Source of the DNA: Lysinibacillus sp. FSL M8-0337
GTDB lineage: Bacteria; Bacillota; Bacilli; Bacillales_A; Planococcaceae
Direction: 5' to 3'
Length of the DNA: 64,000 bases
NCBI RefSeq assembly: GCF_038593855.1
Contig: NZ_CP151996.1
Coordinates: forward strand, 3,906,001 to 3,970,000
Both the position numbers and the translations under genes were made by a program. The notes below the pieces were generated by a model. It saw only the letters and a list, made by a program, of their open reading frames with translations, was not told where the DNA came from and made no database searches. How positions within the stretch are numbered: the stretch's first letter is position 1; each line of letters opens with the position of its first letter. Below are positions 18,787 through 28,325 of this stretch, piece after piece.

Positions 18787-19719
18787 TTAGATTCTTAGTG
18801 GCTGTAAGGACTGATTGGCTCTGACCTTTTCTATAAAAGTAGCATAGCCAATAAAACCTTGAATGCTTCTGACGGTTGCGACTTTCTCTTGTTGTTCCGC
18901 TACAGATTTTTCGTTGGACTCTGCTTGTTTCTCCATTATTTCCTGAAATGTCATGGGGTTCGGCTTAGGCAACTCTGTAGTAGAAATAGCTAAGCCATCA
19001 CTACCGCTATACGATTTTAAAAAGGCATTTGCCATTTGTCGATATCCTTCAAAATTAGGATGGACATCTGCTATATTTGGCAAGTAGTGAGTAGCTTGCA
19101 ATCCAAAAGTATCGTAGACATTAACATAAGTCATCCCTGCCTGTTCAGCTTGTTGTTTTAGAATCGTATTTAACTTTAAGAGCTGTGCATTCGTTCCCTC
19201 TTTTTGAGTAGCATGTACATTGGGGTAGGCAAAATAATAGCCCATGACATAGACTTTCGCATTGGGTGCGCGTAATTTCAGCTCAGCTAATAAATCCGTC
19301 AGATTTTTTCGTGCAATATTTAACGCAAAATCTACTTGAAGCTGTGAAAATGTTAACGTACCAGCTGATGGGTTAACCTGCACAAGACGTAGTAAATCAT
19401 TGGCACCTGCGGAAATAGTAATCAGCGTTGCATTGGCTAGTAGCGCGCTTGCTTCTTCAGACTGAACACGCTCTAAAACATCTGCCGTTGTAAAACCAGG
19501 AAAAGCGAGCTGCTTTGTATAGTGATTCAATTGCCCAATCATTCCTAGCCGCATCGCAACCAAATCGCTATAGCCTGCATCAATTTCCTGATACGGTGTT
19601 TGACCAGCCGCCAAGGAATCCCCAAGTGCTACATAATTTTCACCACGTGCAAAGGCAGATGAAACACCAAGTGTTAACGAAAGTACAGTTATACTTACTA
19701 GGCTTATTAGTCGTTTCAT
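18787..19719 (-). CDS. Secreted SGNH/GDSL-type lipase or esterase
   Basis: 310 residues. A signal peptide (KRLISLVSITVLSLTLGVSSAFA) precedes the mature protein. Block I is ALGDSLAAG with Ser35 as nucleophile, the block III region is TISAGANDLL, and block V is DVHPNFEGY with the Asp-His pair. This is the SGNH hydrolase fold, acting on esters or acyl groups outside the membrane; B. subtilis YpmR-like enzymes are similar. A Gln/Glu-rich tail follows the catalytic domain. The start has GTGAGGTGAG upstream. It lies just after the second aminopeptidase gene (32-base gap) and may be co-transcribed with it. Confidence 0.88.
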   Translation of the reverse strand: MKRLISLVSITVLSLTLGVSSAFARGENYVALGDSLAAGQTPYQEIDAGYSDLVAMRLGMIGQLNHYTKQLAFPGFTTADVLERVQSEEASALLANATLITISAGANDLLRLVQVNPSAGTLTFSQLQVDFALNIARKNLTDLLAELKLRAPNAKVYVMGYYFAYPNVHATQKEGTNAQLLKLNTILKQQAEQAGMTYVNVYDTFGLQATHYLPNIADVHPNFEGYRQMANAFLKSYSGSDGLAISTTELPKPNPMTFQEIMEKQAESNEKSVAEQQEKVATVRSIQGFIGYATFIEKVRANQSLQPLRI

Positions 19720-19751
19720 CTGCTCACCTCACAATCAATGTCGTTAGTCTA

Positions 19752-20981
19752 TTAAAAAGCCCAGCTACCTTTACGGAAAATTGGCTCCACAGTACCATCT
19801 GGTAAAATACCGTCAATATCCATGTCGCCACTACCAATCATAAAGTCCTCATGTGTTACGGAAATATTGGCACCTAATGCTTCAAGTTGACCATTTTCTA
19901 AATCTCTTCCACCTTCTAAACAAGTTGGATACGCTTCACCAATCGCTAAATGGTTGGATGCATTTTCATCAAATAATGTATTAAAATATAAGATCTCTGA
20001 AGCTGAAATTGGGGATTCATGTGGGACAAGTGCAACTTCTCCTAAATAACAAGATCCTTCATCGACAGCGATTAACTCTTGCAATAAATCATGCCCAACT
20101 TGCGCTTGTGCATCAATAATTTTTCCTTCTTCAAAGGTAAGCTTAAAGCCATCAATAATATTGCCTTGGTATACTAATGGCTTGGTATTACTTACATACC
20201 CCTCGACACCTTGTTTCATTGGTAAGGTATACACTTCTTCCGTCGGCATATTAGCGATAAATACTGTACCTTCAGGTGTTTTGCTACCACCCGTTAACCA
20301 TTTATGCTGTGGTGCTAATGCAATCGTTAAGTCAGTGCCTGGTGCAGTATAATGTAGTTTTGCATATTTTTTATTGTTTAATAATGCAGCTCGTGATTCT
20401 AAGTTTGCAACATGTGTACGCCAGTTTTCAACTGCATTGCCTTCACCAATATGCACCGTTTTAAAGATTGCTTCCCATAGCGCTGGTACTTGTTTTTCCA
20501 CTGCTAAATTCGGGAATACTTTTCCTGCCCATTTGGCTGATGGTACAGCTACAATCGACCAAGCAATTAAATCCTTCATCACCGCATTACGATAGTTTTT
20601 CAATGCAGCGCCTGATACTTTTTGGTGTGTGGCTAATCGCTCAGCTGGAATACCCGTTAATTTATCTGGATCTGCAGCATCAATCCATAATAATGCCCCT
20701 TTGCGTTCGATTAACTCATCACGCATTTTAACAACCCATTCTGGGAAACGATTAAATTCTTCATCAGACGCATGCTCGAAATAAGCGCGATCCATTTCAT
20801 CATCTGAAAAATTCACATGAACTCGACCAGCTCCAGCCTTGTATGCCTCTTTCACTACTAAACGCGCAAAGTCTATTGCTTCCACCGATGTATTGACTAA
20901 TAAATATTGCCCTGGTTGAATATTGACACCAACCTTCACCGCAAGCTCAGCATATGCTTGTAATTTTTCTTCAAATGTCAT
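19752..20981 (-). CDS. ampS: M29-family metallo-aminopeptidase, copy 2
   Basis: 409 residues, closely related to the product of 5314-6549: same length, AELAVKVGVNIQPGQYL, TDLTIALAPQHKWLTGG, NMPTEEVYTLP, FDENASNHLAIGEAYP and HEDFMIGSGDMDIDG. The C-terminal region holds the metal ligands of family M29. The ATG at 20981 follows GAGGGAA; it begins directly after the stop of the helicase gene, suggesting coupled expression. This copy looks more like the canonical AmpS than copy 1. Both have full-length domains, so both are likely active. Confidence 0.92.
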   Translation of the reverse strand: MTFEEKLQAYAELAVKVGVNIQPGQYLLVNTSVEAIDFARLVVKEAYKAGAGRVHVNFSDDEMDRAYFEHASDEEFNRFPEWVVKMRDELIERKGALLWIDAADPDKLTGIPAERLATHQKVSGAALKNYRNAVMKDLIAWSIVAVPSAKWAGKVFPNLAVEKQVPALWEAIFKTVHIGEGNAVENWRTHVANLESRAALLNNKKYAKLHYTAPGTDLTIALAPQHKWLTGGSKTPEGTVFIANMPTEEVYTLPMKQGVEGYVSNTKPLVYQGNIIDGFKLTFEEGKIIDAQAQVGHDLLQELIAVDEGSCYLGEVALVPHESPISASEILYFNTLFDENASNHLAIGEAYPTCLEGGRDLENGQLEALGANISVTHEDFMIGSGDMDIDGILPDGTVEPIFRKGSWAF

Positions 20982-20982
20982 A

Positions 20983-22131
20983 TTATTTCCCTCGCTTTTG
21001 TCCAATTGTTTTTGAATTACCTTCTACTAGCTTGCCATCGTGCCATATTTTTTGCACAGGTTTGCCAGGAACTTCACGCGTCCACTTTTTATAAGTTTTT
21101 TCATCGTTGTATGATAACAACGTAAGGACTTCACCATCTGCTCCCGCTCGACCAGTACGGCCTGAACGATGCAAATACTGTTCAATTGTACGTGGTACAT
21201 CGACATGAATAACATGTGTTAAACCGGCAATATCTAAACCACGTGCGGCAATATCCGTGGCGATTAAAATACGCGCTTCTCCTTTACGAAATGCATCTAA
21301 TGCTTTTTTACGTTCTTCTTTTTTCATATCAGAATGTAAAGTGACAATTGGCGCTGAACGATATTGTAACTTCGTTTCTTTCATTAATAATTGATCGATA
21401 TTATTGACGAAAGCAAGCGCACGTAATCCTTCTGTATGCGCCATTCTACGTAATAAGTCCGTTTTATCACGCTCTTCTACTTTCACAAATGAATGGACAA
21501 CTTTGCCAACCTTCACCATATCTTCAGGTTTAATTTTGAAACGTAAAGGTTCAAACATCATACGGCTAGCGACCAATTCAATTTCCTCCGTAATTGTTGC
21601 AGAAACTACAACTACTTGGCGTCCGTAAGCCGCACCTTCGATAAATGACTTTACAACAACGCGATACTCGCGGCTCAATAGCTGATCGCATTCATCTAAA
21701 ATAACGGTTTCAATTTCTTTTAACTTCAATTTCCCTGAACGCACTAATTCATTTAGACGACCTGGTGTACCAACTACGATTGTCGGTTTTTTCTTTAACT
21801 TCTCGATTTGTCTTGCAGAGTTTGCTCCGCCAATTAGTTGTTGTACTGTAATATCAGTACCTGCAATCCATTCCCGGATGACCTCGACGATTTGCATTGC
21901 TAATTCTTGAGACGGCGCAACAATCAGTCCTTGTGTTTGCTTTTTCGCCCCATTTACTTTATTTAGTAATGGCAACACATAAGCCAATGTTTTACCTGAG
22001 CCTGTCGGGGATTCTGCTACAATATCTTTGCCTTCAAGCATTGCTGGAATCATTTCTTCTTGAATTTTCATCGGTTCTTCAAAGTTCCATTTTGCTTGTA
22101 ATTCTTCTTTTAATAAATTAATTACTGACAT
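20983..22131 (-). CDS. DEAD-box-family ATP-dependent RNA helicase, YfmL-like
   Basis: 382 residues. Motifs in order: Q motif region (NFEEPMKIQEEMIP), Walker A SPTGSGKT, PSQELA (motif Ia), GTPGRL (Ib), DECD (motif II, where most relatives have DEAD), SAT (III), FVNN (IV), ARILIATDIAARGLDI (V) and HRSGRTGRAG (VI). The short C-terminus lacks an RNA-binding extension, as in B. subtilis YfmL, which is linked to ribosome assembly and cold growth. The ATG at 22131 follows AAGGTGGG. Confidence 0.9.
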   Translation of the reverse strand: MSVINLLKEELQAKWNFEEPMKIQEEMIPAMLEGKDIVAESPTGSGKTLAYVLPLLNKVNGAKKQTQGLIVAPSQELAMQIVEVIREWIAGTDITVQQLIGGANSARQIEKLKKKPTIVVGTPGRLNELVRSGKLKLKEIETVILDECDQLLSREYRVVVKSFIEGAAYGRQVVVVSATITEEIELVASRMMFEPLRFKIKPEDMVKVGKVVHSFVKVEERDKTDLLRRMAHTEGLRALAFVNNIDQLLMKETKLQYRSAPIVTLHSDMKKEERKKALDAFRKGEARILIATDIAARGLDIAGLTHVIHVDVPRTIEQYLHRSGRTGRAGADGEVLTLLSYNDEKTYKKWTREVPGKPVQKIWHDGKLVEGNSKTIGQKRGK

Positions 22132-22278
22132 GTTAATTCCCACCTTATTATCCTGCTTGACACTAGTTTAACACACTAACTGTGCACAAGCATTTTCCTG
22201 CTAAATAGATTGTTCGCGTTATTTTCATGTAGGCCTGTATGGAAAAGGCTCACCCTTTTTCAACAGGTGAGCCACATG

Positions 22279-22980
22279 TTATTCCACTAATTCATAACCA
22301 CATGCTACAATAGCACATTCCGCTAAAACGATTAATGAATCTATATATTTATCACTTAATTTTAAATCTCGATTGACGATAGATAACTCTGTACATCCTA
22401 GCACGATACGATCACAATTTAAAGCCAACATTGCCTCTTCGATAGGCAGCCAATCTTCTTTCCTTACATCTTTGCCAGCTTTCACATAATCGTAAATGAT
22501 TGACATCACTTTTTCTTTCATATGATTATCTGGTATAACTGGTGTAATGCCATATTCCTCTAAAGCGCTTTGATACATACCTGAAGTTAACGTACCGGTT
22601 GTCGCTAAAATACCAACGCGCTTTGCCCCTAAATCATGCGCACGTTTCGCTGTTTCACGAATCATATGTAACACAGGAACTGGAGAGCCTTGCGCTAATT
22701 CATCGTAAAAGGTATGCGCTGTATTACACGGAATAGCAATTAAATTCGCTCCGACCGAAGCTAGTTTTTTCGCATCCTCCACTAATACTGGAACAGGGTT
22801 TTCCTTTGTATTATCCAAAATAAAGGCCGTTCGATCAGGAATATTTGTATCATTGTCAATAATAGTATGGACATGCTCCTGATCTTTTGTTGCCTTTGTA
22901 CGTCTTACAATCATTTCGCCAATAAACATTGTTGCCAGTGGACCAACGCCACCAATTATACCTAGAGTTTGTTTTTTCAT
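22279..22980 (-). CDS. Aspartate racemase (Asp/Glu racemase family)
   Basis: 233 residues, PLP-independent racemase. The two catalytic cysteines are in IPCNTAH and LGCTELS, with the N-terminal GIIGGVGPLATMF typical of aspartate rather than glutamate racemases. It probably converts L-Asp to D-Asp. Its start overlaps the stop of the upstream ATP-grasp ligase gene by 4 bases (ATGA), so the two are coupled. That pairing is the known arrangement for D-Asp-containing peptidoglycan cross-bridges, for example racemase plus Asl in Enterococcus faecium. The function as D-Asp supplier is inferred from this context. Confidence 0.85.
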   Translation of the reverse strand: MKKQTLGIIGGVGPLATMFIGEMIVRRTKATKDQEHVHTIIDNDTNIPDRTAFILDNTKENPVPVLVEDAKKLASVGANLIAIPCNTAHTFYDELAQGSPVPVLHMIRETAKRAHDLGAKRVGILATTGTLTSGMYQSALEEYGITPVIPDNHMKEKVMSIIYDYVKAGKDVRKEDWLPIEEAMLALNCDRIVLGCTELSIVNRDLKLSDKYIDSLIVLAECAIVACGYELVE

Positions 22981-24206
22981 GAGTTAGACAGACCTTTGTT
23001 GTTAAAATATTTCTTATATTTGCGATAAAAGCTTAAGTTTTCAAGCGTTACATTTAACCAACGTTTCGCATTCATATCTTTATAATTAAAAATAGAATCT
23101 GTTGCTAAACCTTGGCGAATTAAACTTTTAGCTTCAATCACAAGCTTTTCATTTAATACGTATTTAAATAATACACCATTTGGCACAATCGTCCAGAGGT
23201 GCTTGTTCTGCACATATGTAAGCTGTTGTTTACTCCCTCGAATAAAATCATCCGCTACATACTGCATTAAATTATAGCCGCTTGCCGTCACATAATAATT
23301 CGAAAGTTCATTATGTAATTCTATACTTAGCAATTTGTACAACCCATCACGTTCATCAAATTTCATATCGAATGTAGCAAAGCCTTGAAATTTTACCGCC
23401 TCTAGAAATGTTTTCACACATTCCATTAGTTCTTTGTCGTAAGTCGTTATAATGGCGACATAACGCCCAATACCATCTGGTGAATGCTCTTCTAAAATTG
23501 GGTTCCCTACAGATAGTAGCTTGACTTTGTGATCTTGTCCAACATAAGCATTCACAACACGCATATTAGCATCTTCGCCTGGAATATATTGCTGAACCAT
23601 TAAGTCATCGCGATATGCTGACTCCTTATAGATTGCTTGGAAAATAGCATCTTTTTCTTCTTCATTTTGTGCAATATATACCTTTTTCTTACCAGGGAAA
23701 ATACAACTTGCGTACTTCGTCATATTCATCGGCTTAATGACAACTGGATAGTCAAGTGTCTTCAATTCCTCGTAATCATTGACCGTACATACATGCATAT
23801 CAGGATAATGGAACCCATACTGCTCACATAGCTGATACATGCTTTCTCGGGTTAATAATTGATTGGCAAGCGGTGCATCGACATAGGGAATTACATAATC
23901 ATCACATAGCTCCGCTTTATGCTGCACAATTTTCTTGACGTAAAACTCATCACAGGCTAAAAGCAATAACTTCTTTTCGGAAAATTCTTCAGCAATGGCT
24001 TGTAAAGCAACAACAAAGCGCTCTTCAATATGTAATCTTGGTACTTCACGGAAAGTTAATAAATCACTTTGGTGAATTCTTTCCATATTCGTATGATTTA
24101 ATGCAAGTGGTTTAACGCCATAGGACTCGTAAAATGCTCGTGCCATGCCGTAAGCATTCATTTCATCGCCCAATAAAACTGGTAAAAAAGTGTGCTCAAT
24201 GGCCAT
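22977..24206 (-). CDS. ATP-grasp ligase, probable peptidoglycan D-aspartate ligase (Asl-like)
   Basis: 409 residues. After an N-terminal domain (LPVLLGDEMNAYGMARAFY), an ATP-grasp core is seen: YPVVIKPMNM, MVQQYIPGEDANMRVV, and FATFDMKFDERDGLYKLLSIELHNELSNYYVT with the metal-binding acidic residues. This matches carboxylate-amine ligases of the Asl type, which attach D-Asp to the epsilon-amino group of L-Lys in the peptidoglycan precursor. Context is strong: an aspartate racemase follows with a 4-base overlap, and Lysinibacillus-type cell walls carry Lys-D-Asp bridges. The ATG at 24206 is taken as start; a TTG three codons earlier is possible. Substrate specificity is inferred. Confidence 0.78.
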   Translation of the reverse strand: MAIEHTFLPVLLGDEMNAYGMARAFYESYGVKPLALNHTNMERIHQSDLLTFREVPRLHIEERFVVALQAIAEEFSEKKLLLLACDEFYVKKIVQHKAELCDDYVIPYVDAPLANQLLTRESMYQLCEQYGFHYPDMHVCTVNDYEELKTLDYPVVIKPMNMTKYASCIFPGKKKVYIAQNEEEKDAIFQAIYKESAYRDDLMVQQYIPGEDANMRVVNAYVGQDHKVKLLSVGNPILEEHSPDGIGRYVAIITTYDKELMECVKTFLEAVKFQGFATFDMKFDERDGLYKLLSIELHNELSNYYVTASGYNLMQYVADDFIRGSKQQLTYVQNKHLWTIVPNGVLFKYVLNEKLVIEAKSLIRQGLATDSIFNYKDMNAKRWLNVTLENLSFYRKYKKYFNNKGLSNS

Positions 24207-24294
24207 TCTACTCAACTCACTTTAGCTTTTTTATTTATTAGTGTAACATACTTTCGTGCAATCCAAGCTGCGCTCTGTAGTACTTCTCCATACA

Positions 24295-25281
24295 TTATTT
24301 ATGAACCGCTACCGCTTGCATATTTAGCTCCTGATAGCTCTTGAAAAATTCATCTACATTGTATGAAACATTGCCCTGCAATGGATCCATTACGACAACT
24401 TGCTTATTTGAATAACCGGTTAATACGACAGCATGTAAATTTATGTATGCATCACGTTTCAGCGTTTCTCCTTCATAAATCCATCCTTTACTGCCAGTTG
24501 TTTTAGGTGTCGATAAATCTAGTGTTACCCATACAACAACCGGTACCCCCTCCTCTACAAGCTCTAAAATATCACTTTGTGATGCCCCGCTCATATTCGT
24601 TACCCGCAAGTTGGATTGCTTATCTGCAATCACCGCTTCTGCCGCTTTTACAATTGGCGCAGCAAAGACATACATACCATTGGCCTTATCACGCGGATTT
24701 CCTGCGTAGGCAACAGCTGGATTCGGCCCATATCGCTGACCACCTGCTGTATAAATATTCTGTTTAGGCAAATAGCTATCCGCCATTTCAAGCTTTGTCA
24801 CATCCATACCATAATAATTTAAAACTGCTGTTAGTGAGGTAATTTCACAACCTTGGGGAAGTTCTGGCTTTTGCATAATGACTGGAACTGCTAGCTCCTG
24901 TTCTGCTCTAGATGAATGTGCTGGCAATCGGTAATAGGGCTTGGTCACGTCATACGTGAATTTTTCGATTGTCGTATAGCCATCATTGTCACCTACGTTA
25001 TTAAGCGTTGTTGCAGTAATCGTATATTCCCTACCTTCTACAAGATTTGTAAAAGTAGCTTCTCCCTCATCAGAGCCCATCGCTTCTTCGATTTTCTTAC
25101 CAGACTCCACATCTGTCAGTTTTATATATAAATTAGGAATCGGTGCACCACTATTAAATTCTACCGTCAAAACTGTTAATTCATTTTTAGGTCGACTCTG
25201 CTTTGTAAATTGATTACAACCAGAAAGTAGCATGATAATCATAATCCCTACTATTAAAAGACGTTTATAATCCCTCCACAA
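24295..25281 (-). CDS. C39-like cysteine peptidase lipoprotein
   Basis: 328 residues. The N-terminal hydrophobic segment ends in the lipobox LLSGC, so the mature protein should be a lipoprotein on the outer face of the membrane. A beta-rich domain (residues 35-120, resembling a prealbumin or Ig-like fold) is followed by a papain-like C39-type domain with LPQGCEITSLTAVLNYYG (catalytic Cys), INLHAVVLTGYSN (His) and VMDPLQG (Asp). Many proteins of this kind are peptidases or non-enzymatic relatives; the substrate is unknown. The likely start is the TTG at 25281 with AGGAGC upstream. It stands alone after the acyl-CoA ligase gene. Confidence 0.8.
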   Translation of the reverse strand: MWRDYKRLLIVGIMIIMLLSGCNQFTKQSRPKNELTVLTVEFNSGAPIPNLYIKLTDVESGKKIEEAMGSDEGEATFTNLVEGREYTITATTLNNVGDNDGYTTIEKFTYDVTKPYYRLPAHSSRAEQELAVPVIMQKPELPQGCEITSLTAVLNYYGMDVTKLEMADSYLPKQNIYTAGGQRYGPNPAVAYAGNPRDKANGMYVFAAPIVKAAEAVIADKQSNLRVTNMSGASQSDILELVEEGVPVVVWVTLDLSTPKTTGSKGWIYEGETLKRDAYINLHAVVLTGYSNKQVVVMDPLQGNVSYNVDEFFKSYQELNMQAVAVHK

Positions 25282-25436
25282 GACAAATTCCGCTCCTATC
25301 TTTCGAAGAATTAGGCAATCTTCTATACTATTTTTACTATTTGTCGTAGTCTCATTATACGCTAATTTAGTAGGTGTTCATATTTTATCCTGCTACTTTT
25401 CAATGATTAGACAAAACTAGTGCACTTACTGCTACT

Positions 25437-26933
25437 TTAAGTAGTTGCTATTTTAGGTCGTAGTGTATGTTTTAACACCTTTCCCGATGCATTGCGCGGT
25501 AGCTGCGCTAAAAATTCAATGTCAAAAGGTACTTTATATTTGGCAAGCTGTGTTTGACAATACGCTAAAATCGTAGCCTCCTCTAACACCTTTCCTTCCT
25601 TTAATACAACAAAGGCTTTTGGTACTTCCCCGTATACTTCATGTGGTAAACCGACAACTGCTGCTTCTAAAATTTCTGGCAGTTGATATAAAACTTCTTC
25701 AATTTCAATTGGATAAATATTTTCCCCACCACGAATAATCATATCTTTTTTGCGATCCACTATATATAGGTAACCTTCTTCATCGAACCTTCCTAAATCA
25801 CCTGAATAGAGCCAGCCATCTCGAATTGTTCGAGCCGTTTCTTGCTCATTGCGTAAATACCCTTTCATAACCTGTGGCCCTCTCACGCAAATTTCACCAA
25901 CCTCGCCTGCTGGTACAGTTTCTCCCAAACTATCAACTACACGAACTTCTGTCTGTGCTAACGGTTTGCCGACTGAACCGATTTTCGTCAATGCATCAGC
26001 GTCTAACAATGATGTAGCAGCTGGTGAATTTTCAGTTTGTCCATATAAATTTTGCACGTTTACATTCGGTAATGCCTCTTTCACTTGCTTGACAAGTTCA
26101 TATGGCATCGGAGCCGCCCCATAACATAATAGACGTAAATCGTTAAAACTATGATTCTTAAATGCTGGTGTATTTAATAGGATTGTATACATGGAAGGGA
26201 CACCAAAGAATATTGTCGCCTGCGTTTTAGCAAGTTGCTCTAATGTATTTATAGGTGAAAAACTTTCCTCTATCATTACGGTTCCACCTTTATAAAACAT
26301 CGGCATCGCAAATACATGCAGTCCCGCACAATGAAACAATGGCGTACAAATAAACATCCTATCTTGAGCTGTCATATTCATCGATGCTGACCAAATAGCC
26401 GCCGTCGATGCAATATTTTGATGCGTTAGCATGACACCTTTCGCCTTGCCTGTCGTACCGGACGTATACATAACAACTGCCGTATCATTCGCATGTAATG
26501 GGATAATTGTTCTTTGAACCTGACAGTCTTCAATAACCTCTTTCATTTCCTTTAAGCCGATTATATGTTGAAATGGATAGCTAACATCCGCTAATATTTC
26601 GGCTATTCGCTCATCATAAATAAGCCCTTTTGCTTCAGAGTGTTTGACAATAAAGTCTACTTCCCGTGCTGCTAACTTCGTATTAATAGGCATTACAACA
26701 AAACCGGCTAACTGAATACCCATGTAAGCAATTAAAAATAAATCAGAATTAAGTGTATATAATGCAATGACATCGTCTTTTTCAAAGCCCTGTTGTTGCA
26801 AATACGCAGCAAATCTTTCTGTATGCTTATAAAACTCACTATACGTTACTTTTTGTTGTGCATAAATTGTCGCAATAGCATCTGGTTGCTGTGTAGCATA
26901 ATGTTGTAAAATATCCGTCATAAACATCGTCAT
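25437..26933 (-). CDS. Long-chain fatty-acid-CoA ligase (AMP-forming)
   Basis: About 498 residues of the ANL superfamily. Visible motifs are the P-loop YTSGTTGKAKG, YGQTENSPA, YSGDLGRFDEEGYLYIVDRKKDMIIRGGENIYP and the C-terminal catalytic Lys in NASGKVLK. It activates a carboxylic acid as acyl-AMP and transfers it to CoA. The FIRGGENIYPIEIEEVL pattern fits the medium/long-chain FadD-type enzymes (B. subtilis YhfT/LcfA-like), but chain length cannot be read. Met codons at 26936 and 26933 both follow GAGGGGG; the latter has better spacing. It is monocistronic. Confidence 0.88.
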   Translation of the reverse strand: MTMFMTDILQHYATQQPDAIATIYAQQKVTYSEFYKHTERFAAYLQQQGFEKDDVIALYTLNSDLFLIAYMGIQLAGFVVMPINTKLAAREVDFIVKHSEAKGLIYDERIAEILADVSYPFQHIIGLKEMKEVIEDCQVQRTIIPLHANDTAVVMYTSGTTGKAKGVMLTHQNIASTAAIWSASMNMTAQDRMFICTPLFHCAGLHVFAMPMFYKGGTVMIEESFSPINTLEQLAKTQATIFFGVPSMYTILLNTPAFKNHSFNDLRLLCYGAAPMPYELVKQVKEALPNVNVQNLYGQTENSPAATSLLDADALTKIGSVGKPLAQTEVRVVDSLGETVPAGEVGEICVRGPQVMKGYLRNEQETARTIRDGWLYSGDLGRFDEEGYLYIVDRKKDMIIRGGENIYPIEIEEVLYQLPEILEAAVVGLPHEVYGEVPKAFVVLKEGKVLEEATILAYCQTQLAKYKVPFDIEFLAQLPRNASGKVLKHTLRPKIATT

Positions 26934-26936
26934 CAT

Positions 26937-27390
26937 AAACCCCCTCATTATTTTTCGTTACTAATCTTGTCCATTCCCTTACAAGTAATAAAAGAAAATT
27001 ATACTAACAAAATTCAGAAAATTTAGATTACATAAACTATTTTAACAAGCTAGTGACGTTGAAGCAATTTTCTACACATTCAAAATATGTAAAAGATGCC
27101 ACAGAATATTCTTCGACGTATTATTTTTTCGTTTGTTTAGAACTAGATAGAAACAACAAGTGCTTTCATTGTTTTGAGAAAAACGTCTACTGAAATTAAA
27201 TCAAAAAGGAATCTATTTGCAGTTGACTAGTAATGGAAGTTTTCACTAGTGGAATAGCGGCTATAACTAAAGCTATTGATTATATCGAAGCCAATTGCCA
27301 ATACTGTGAAAAATTTCTTTTCTAGTTTATTTTAGAAATTCATAATATTTTAAAACGCTAAAATTGCGAACAATTTTAGCGTTTTAATTT
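26937..27390. other. AT-rich gap with a short AraC-like fragment and a terminator
   Basis: This gap holds no full gene. At 27233-27325 an ATG-started 30-residue frame reads MEVFTSGIAAITKAIDYIEA and ends after CEKFLF. The ITKAIDYIEAN pattern resembles the beginning of an AraC-type DNA-binding domain, so it may be a remnant. No ribosome binding site is seen. A bidirectional hairpin follows at 27352-27385 (AAAACGCTAAAATTG and complement). Confidence 0.35.
27352..27385. terminator. Terminator downstream of the DUF305-like gene
   Basis: Perfect 15-bp stem AAAACGCTAAAATTG (27352-27366) with complement 27371-27385 and a 4-nt loop, flanked by T-rich DNA on both strands, 6 bases beyond the minus-strand stop. 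Confidence 0.85.
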
Positions 27391-27963
27391 TTAACAATCT
27401 TGTAGCCCATCAAGTAATTTTTGCATTTCATCAATTTGACAACATAGTGTTTGAATCATGCATTGAAGTATTGGTATTAACTCTTGGCATATGCAGAATC
27501 TTAAAACATTTTGGGCGAGTCGTACACCTGCTTGATGGTGAACAATCATATCTTGTAGATAATTTACATTGATGCTATTAGAAGTTGGTGGTGAGCATAA
27601 TGCTTGGAACATTGTTTCAGCAATATCTTTAAATGTACACATATATTCATATAATTCATATTCTGAATTTTGGACAATACAGCATCTGTTTTGTATTGCT
27701 TCTAAACTATCTACTATTTCAGTATGCGTTTTGATCACTTCTAATGCGAAATTTTGAACGGGGATATTCGTTGTATATTGCAAAACATTTTCGGACATTT
27801 TAATAGCGGCTACTTGATGTGGAATAATTTGTTTGATGAAATTTTCGGATATGCTACATGTTATCGTGACATACGTCATCCCTTGCATCATCTTGTTGAT
27901 TATTCTTTTGTTTTCCTCTAAATATGCCTGTGTTACATTACTAAGTGGAATTGGTTTGGTCAT
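27391..27963 (-). CDS. DUF305-like (ferritin-like helical) Cys-rich protein
   Basis: 190 residues, all helical, with two internal repeats around IIPHQVAAIKMSENVL and MIVHHQAGVRLAQNVLRF. The H-H/Q-A-M/L pattern is that of DUF305 four-helix metal-binding proteins. At least nine cysteines, several in pairs (RCC, LCCQ), are unusual. There is no signal peptide. The start at 27963 follows AAAGGAGTG; a longer frame exists but lacks a site. It lies upstream of nothing obvious on the same strand; the next genes are also minus-strand small proteins. It could be a spore-associated protein given the neighbours, but that is a guess. Confidence 0.6.
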   Translation of the reverse strand: MTKPIPLSNVTQAYLEENKRIINKMMQGMTYVTITCSISENFIKQIIPHQVAAIKMSENVLQYTTNIPVQNFALEVIKTHTEIVDSLEAIQNRCCIVQNSEYELYEYMCTFKDIAETMFQALCSPPTSNSINVNYLQDMIVHHQAGVRLAQNVLRFCICQELIPILQCMIQTLCCQIDEMQKLLDGLQDC

Positions 27964-28056
27964 TAGACACACTCCTTTCAGAGTAATGTATGCCAAATAG
28001 GTTGTTGTGTGATAGACATTTGTACCACCAAAATCGGTAATAATGCCAACGATTAT

Positions 28057-28245
28057 CTATATCTCTTTATATGTATGTAAACAATTTTGACAAATGCACT
28101 TTTTAGGTTCCTTAGAGATTGCCTTTATAATACCTTCCGGAAATTTTTCCGTCATACACCAGCATGTCTTTTGACCTTCTACTACGCCACAATGATTTTC
28201 TTTCCGACATATTGGGCAACGCTTTTCTTCATATTGCACTTCCAA
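28057..28245 (-). CDS. Cysteine-rich CWC-family protein
   Basis: About 62 residues with the pattern CPICRKENHCG, TCWCM, CICQNC, matching the Cysteine_rich_CWC family: a small zinc-ribbon-like protein with a central CWC. Function is unknown. The best start is the TTG at 28245, spaced behind AAAGGAG; the longer frame to 28326 would begin inside the neighbouring gene's end. It is probably co-transcribed with the SASP-like gene upstream. Confidence 0.75.
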   Translation of the reverse strand: MEVQYEEKRCPICRKENHCGVVEGQKTCWCMTEKFPEGIIKAISKEPKKCICQNCLHTYKEI

Positions 28246-28325
28246 CACACTCCTTTCCATAATCATTGTACTGTACAAGAAAGGGAGTACGACATACATT
28301 TCTGTTCGCACTCCCTTTATTATCA

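Noticed and set aside
27233-27325. AraC-like 30-codon frame as a gene
   Set aside because: Too short, no ribosome binding site; listed only as a possible remnant.
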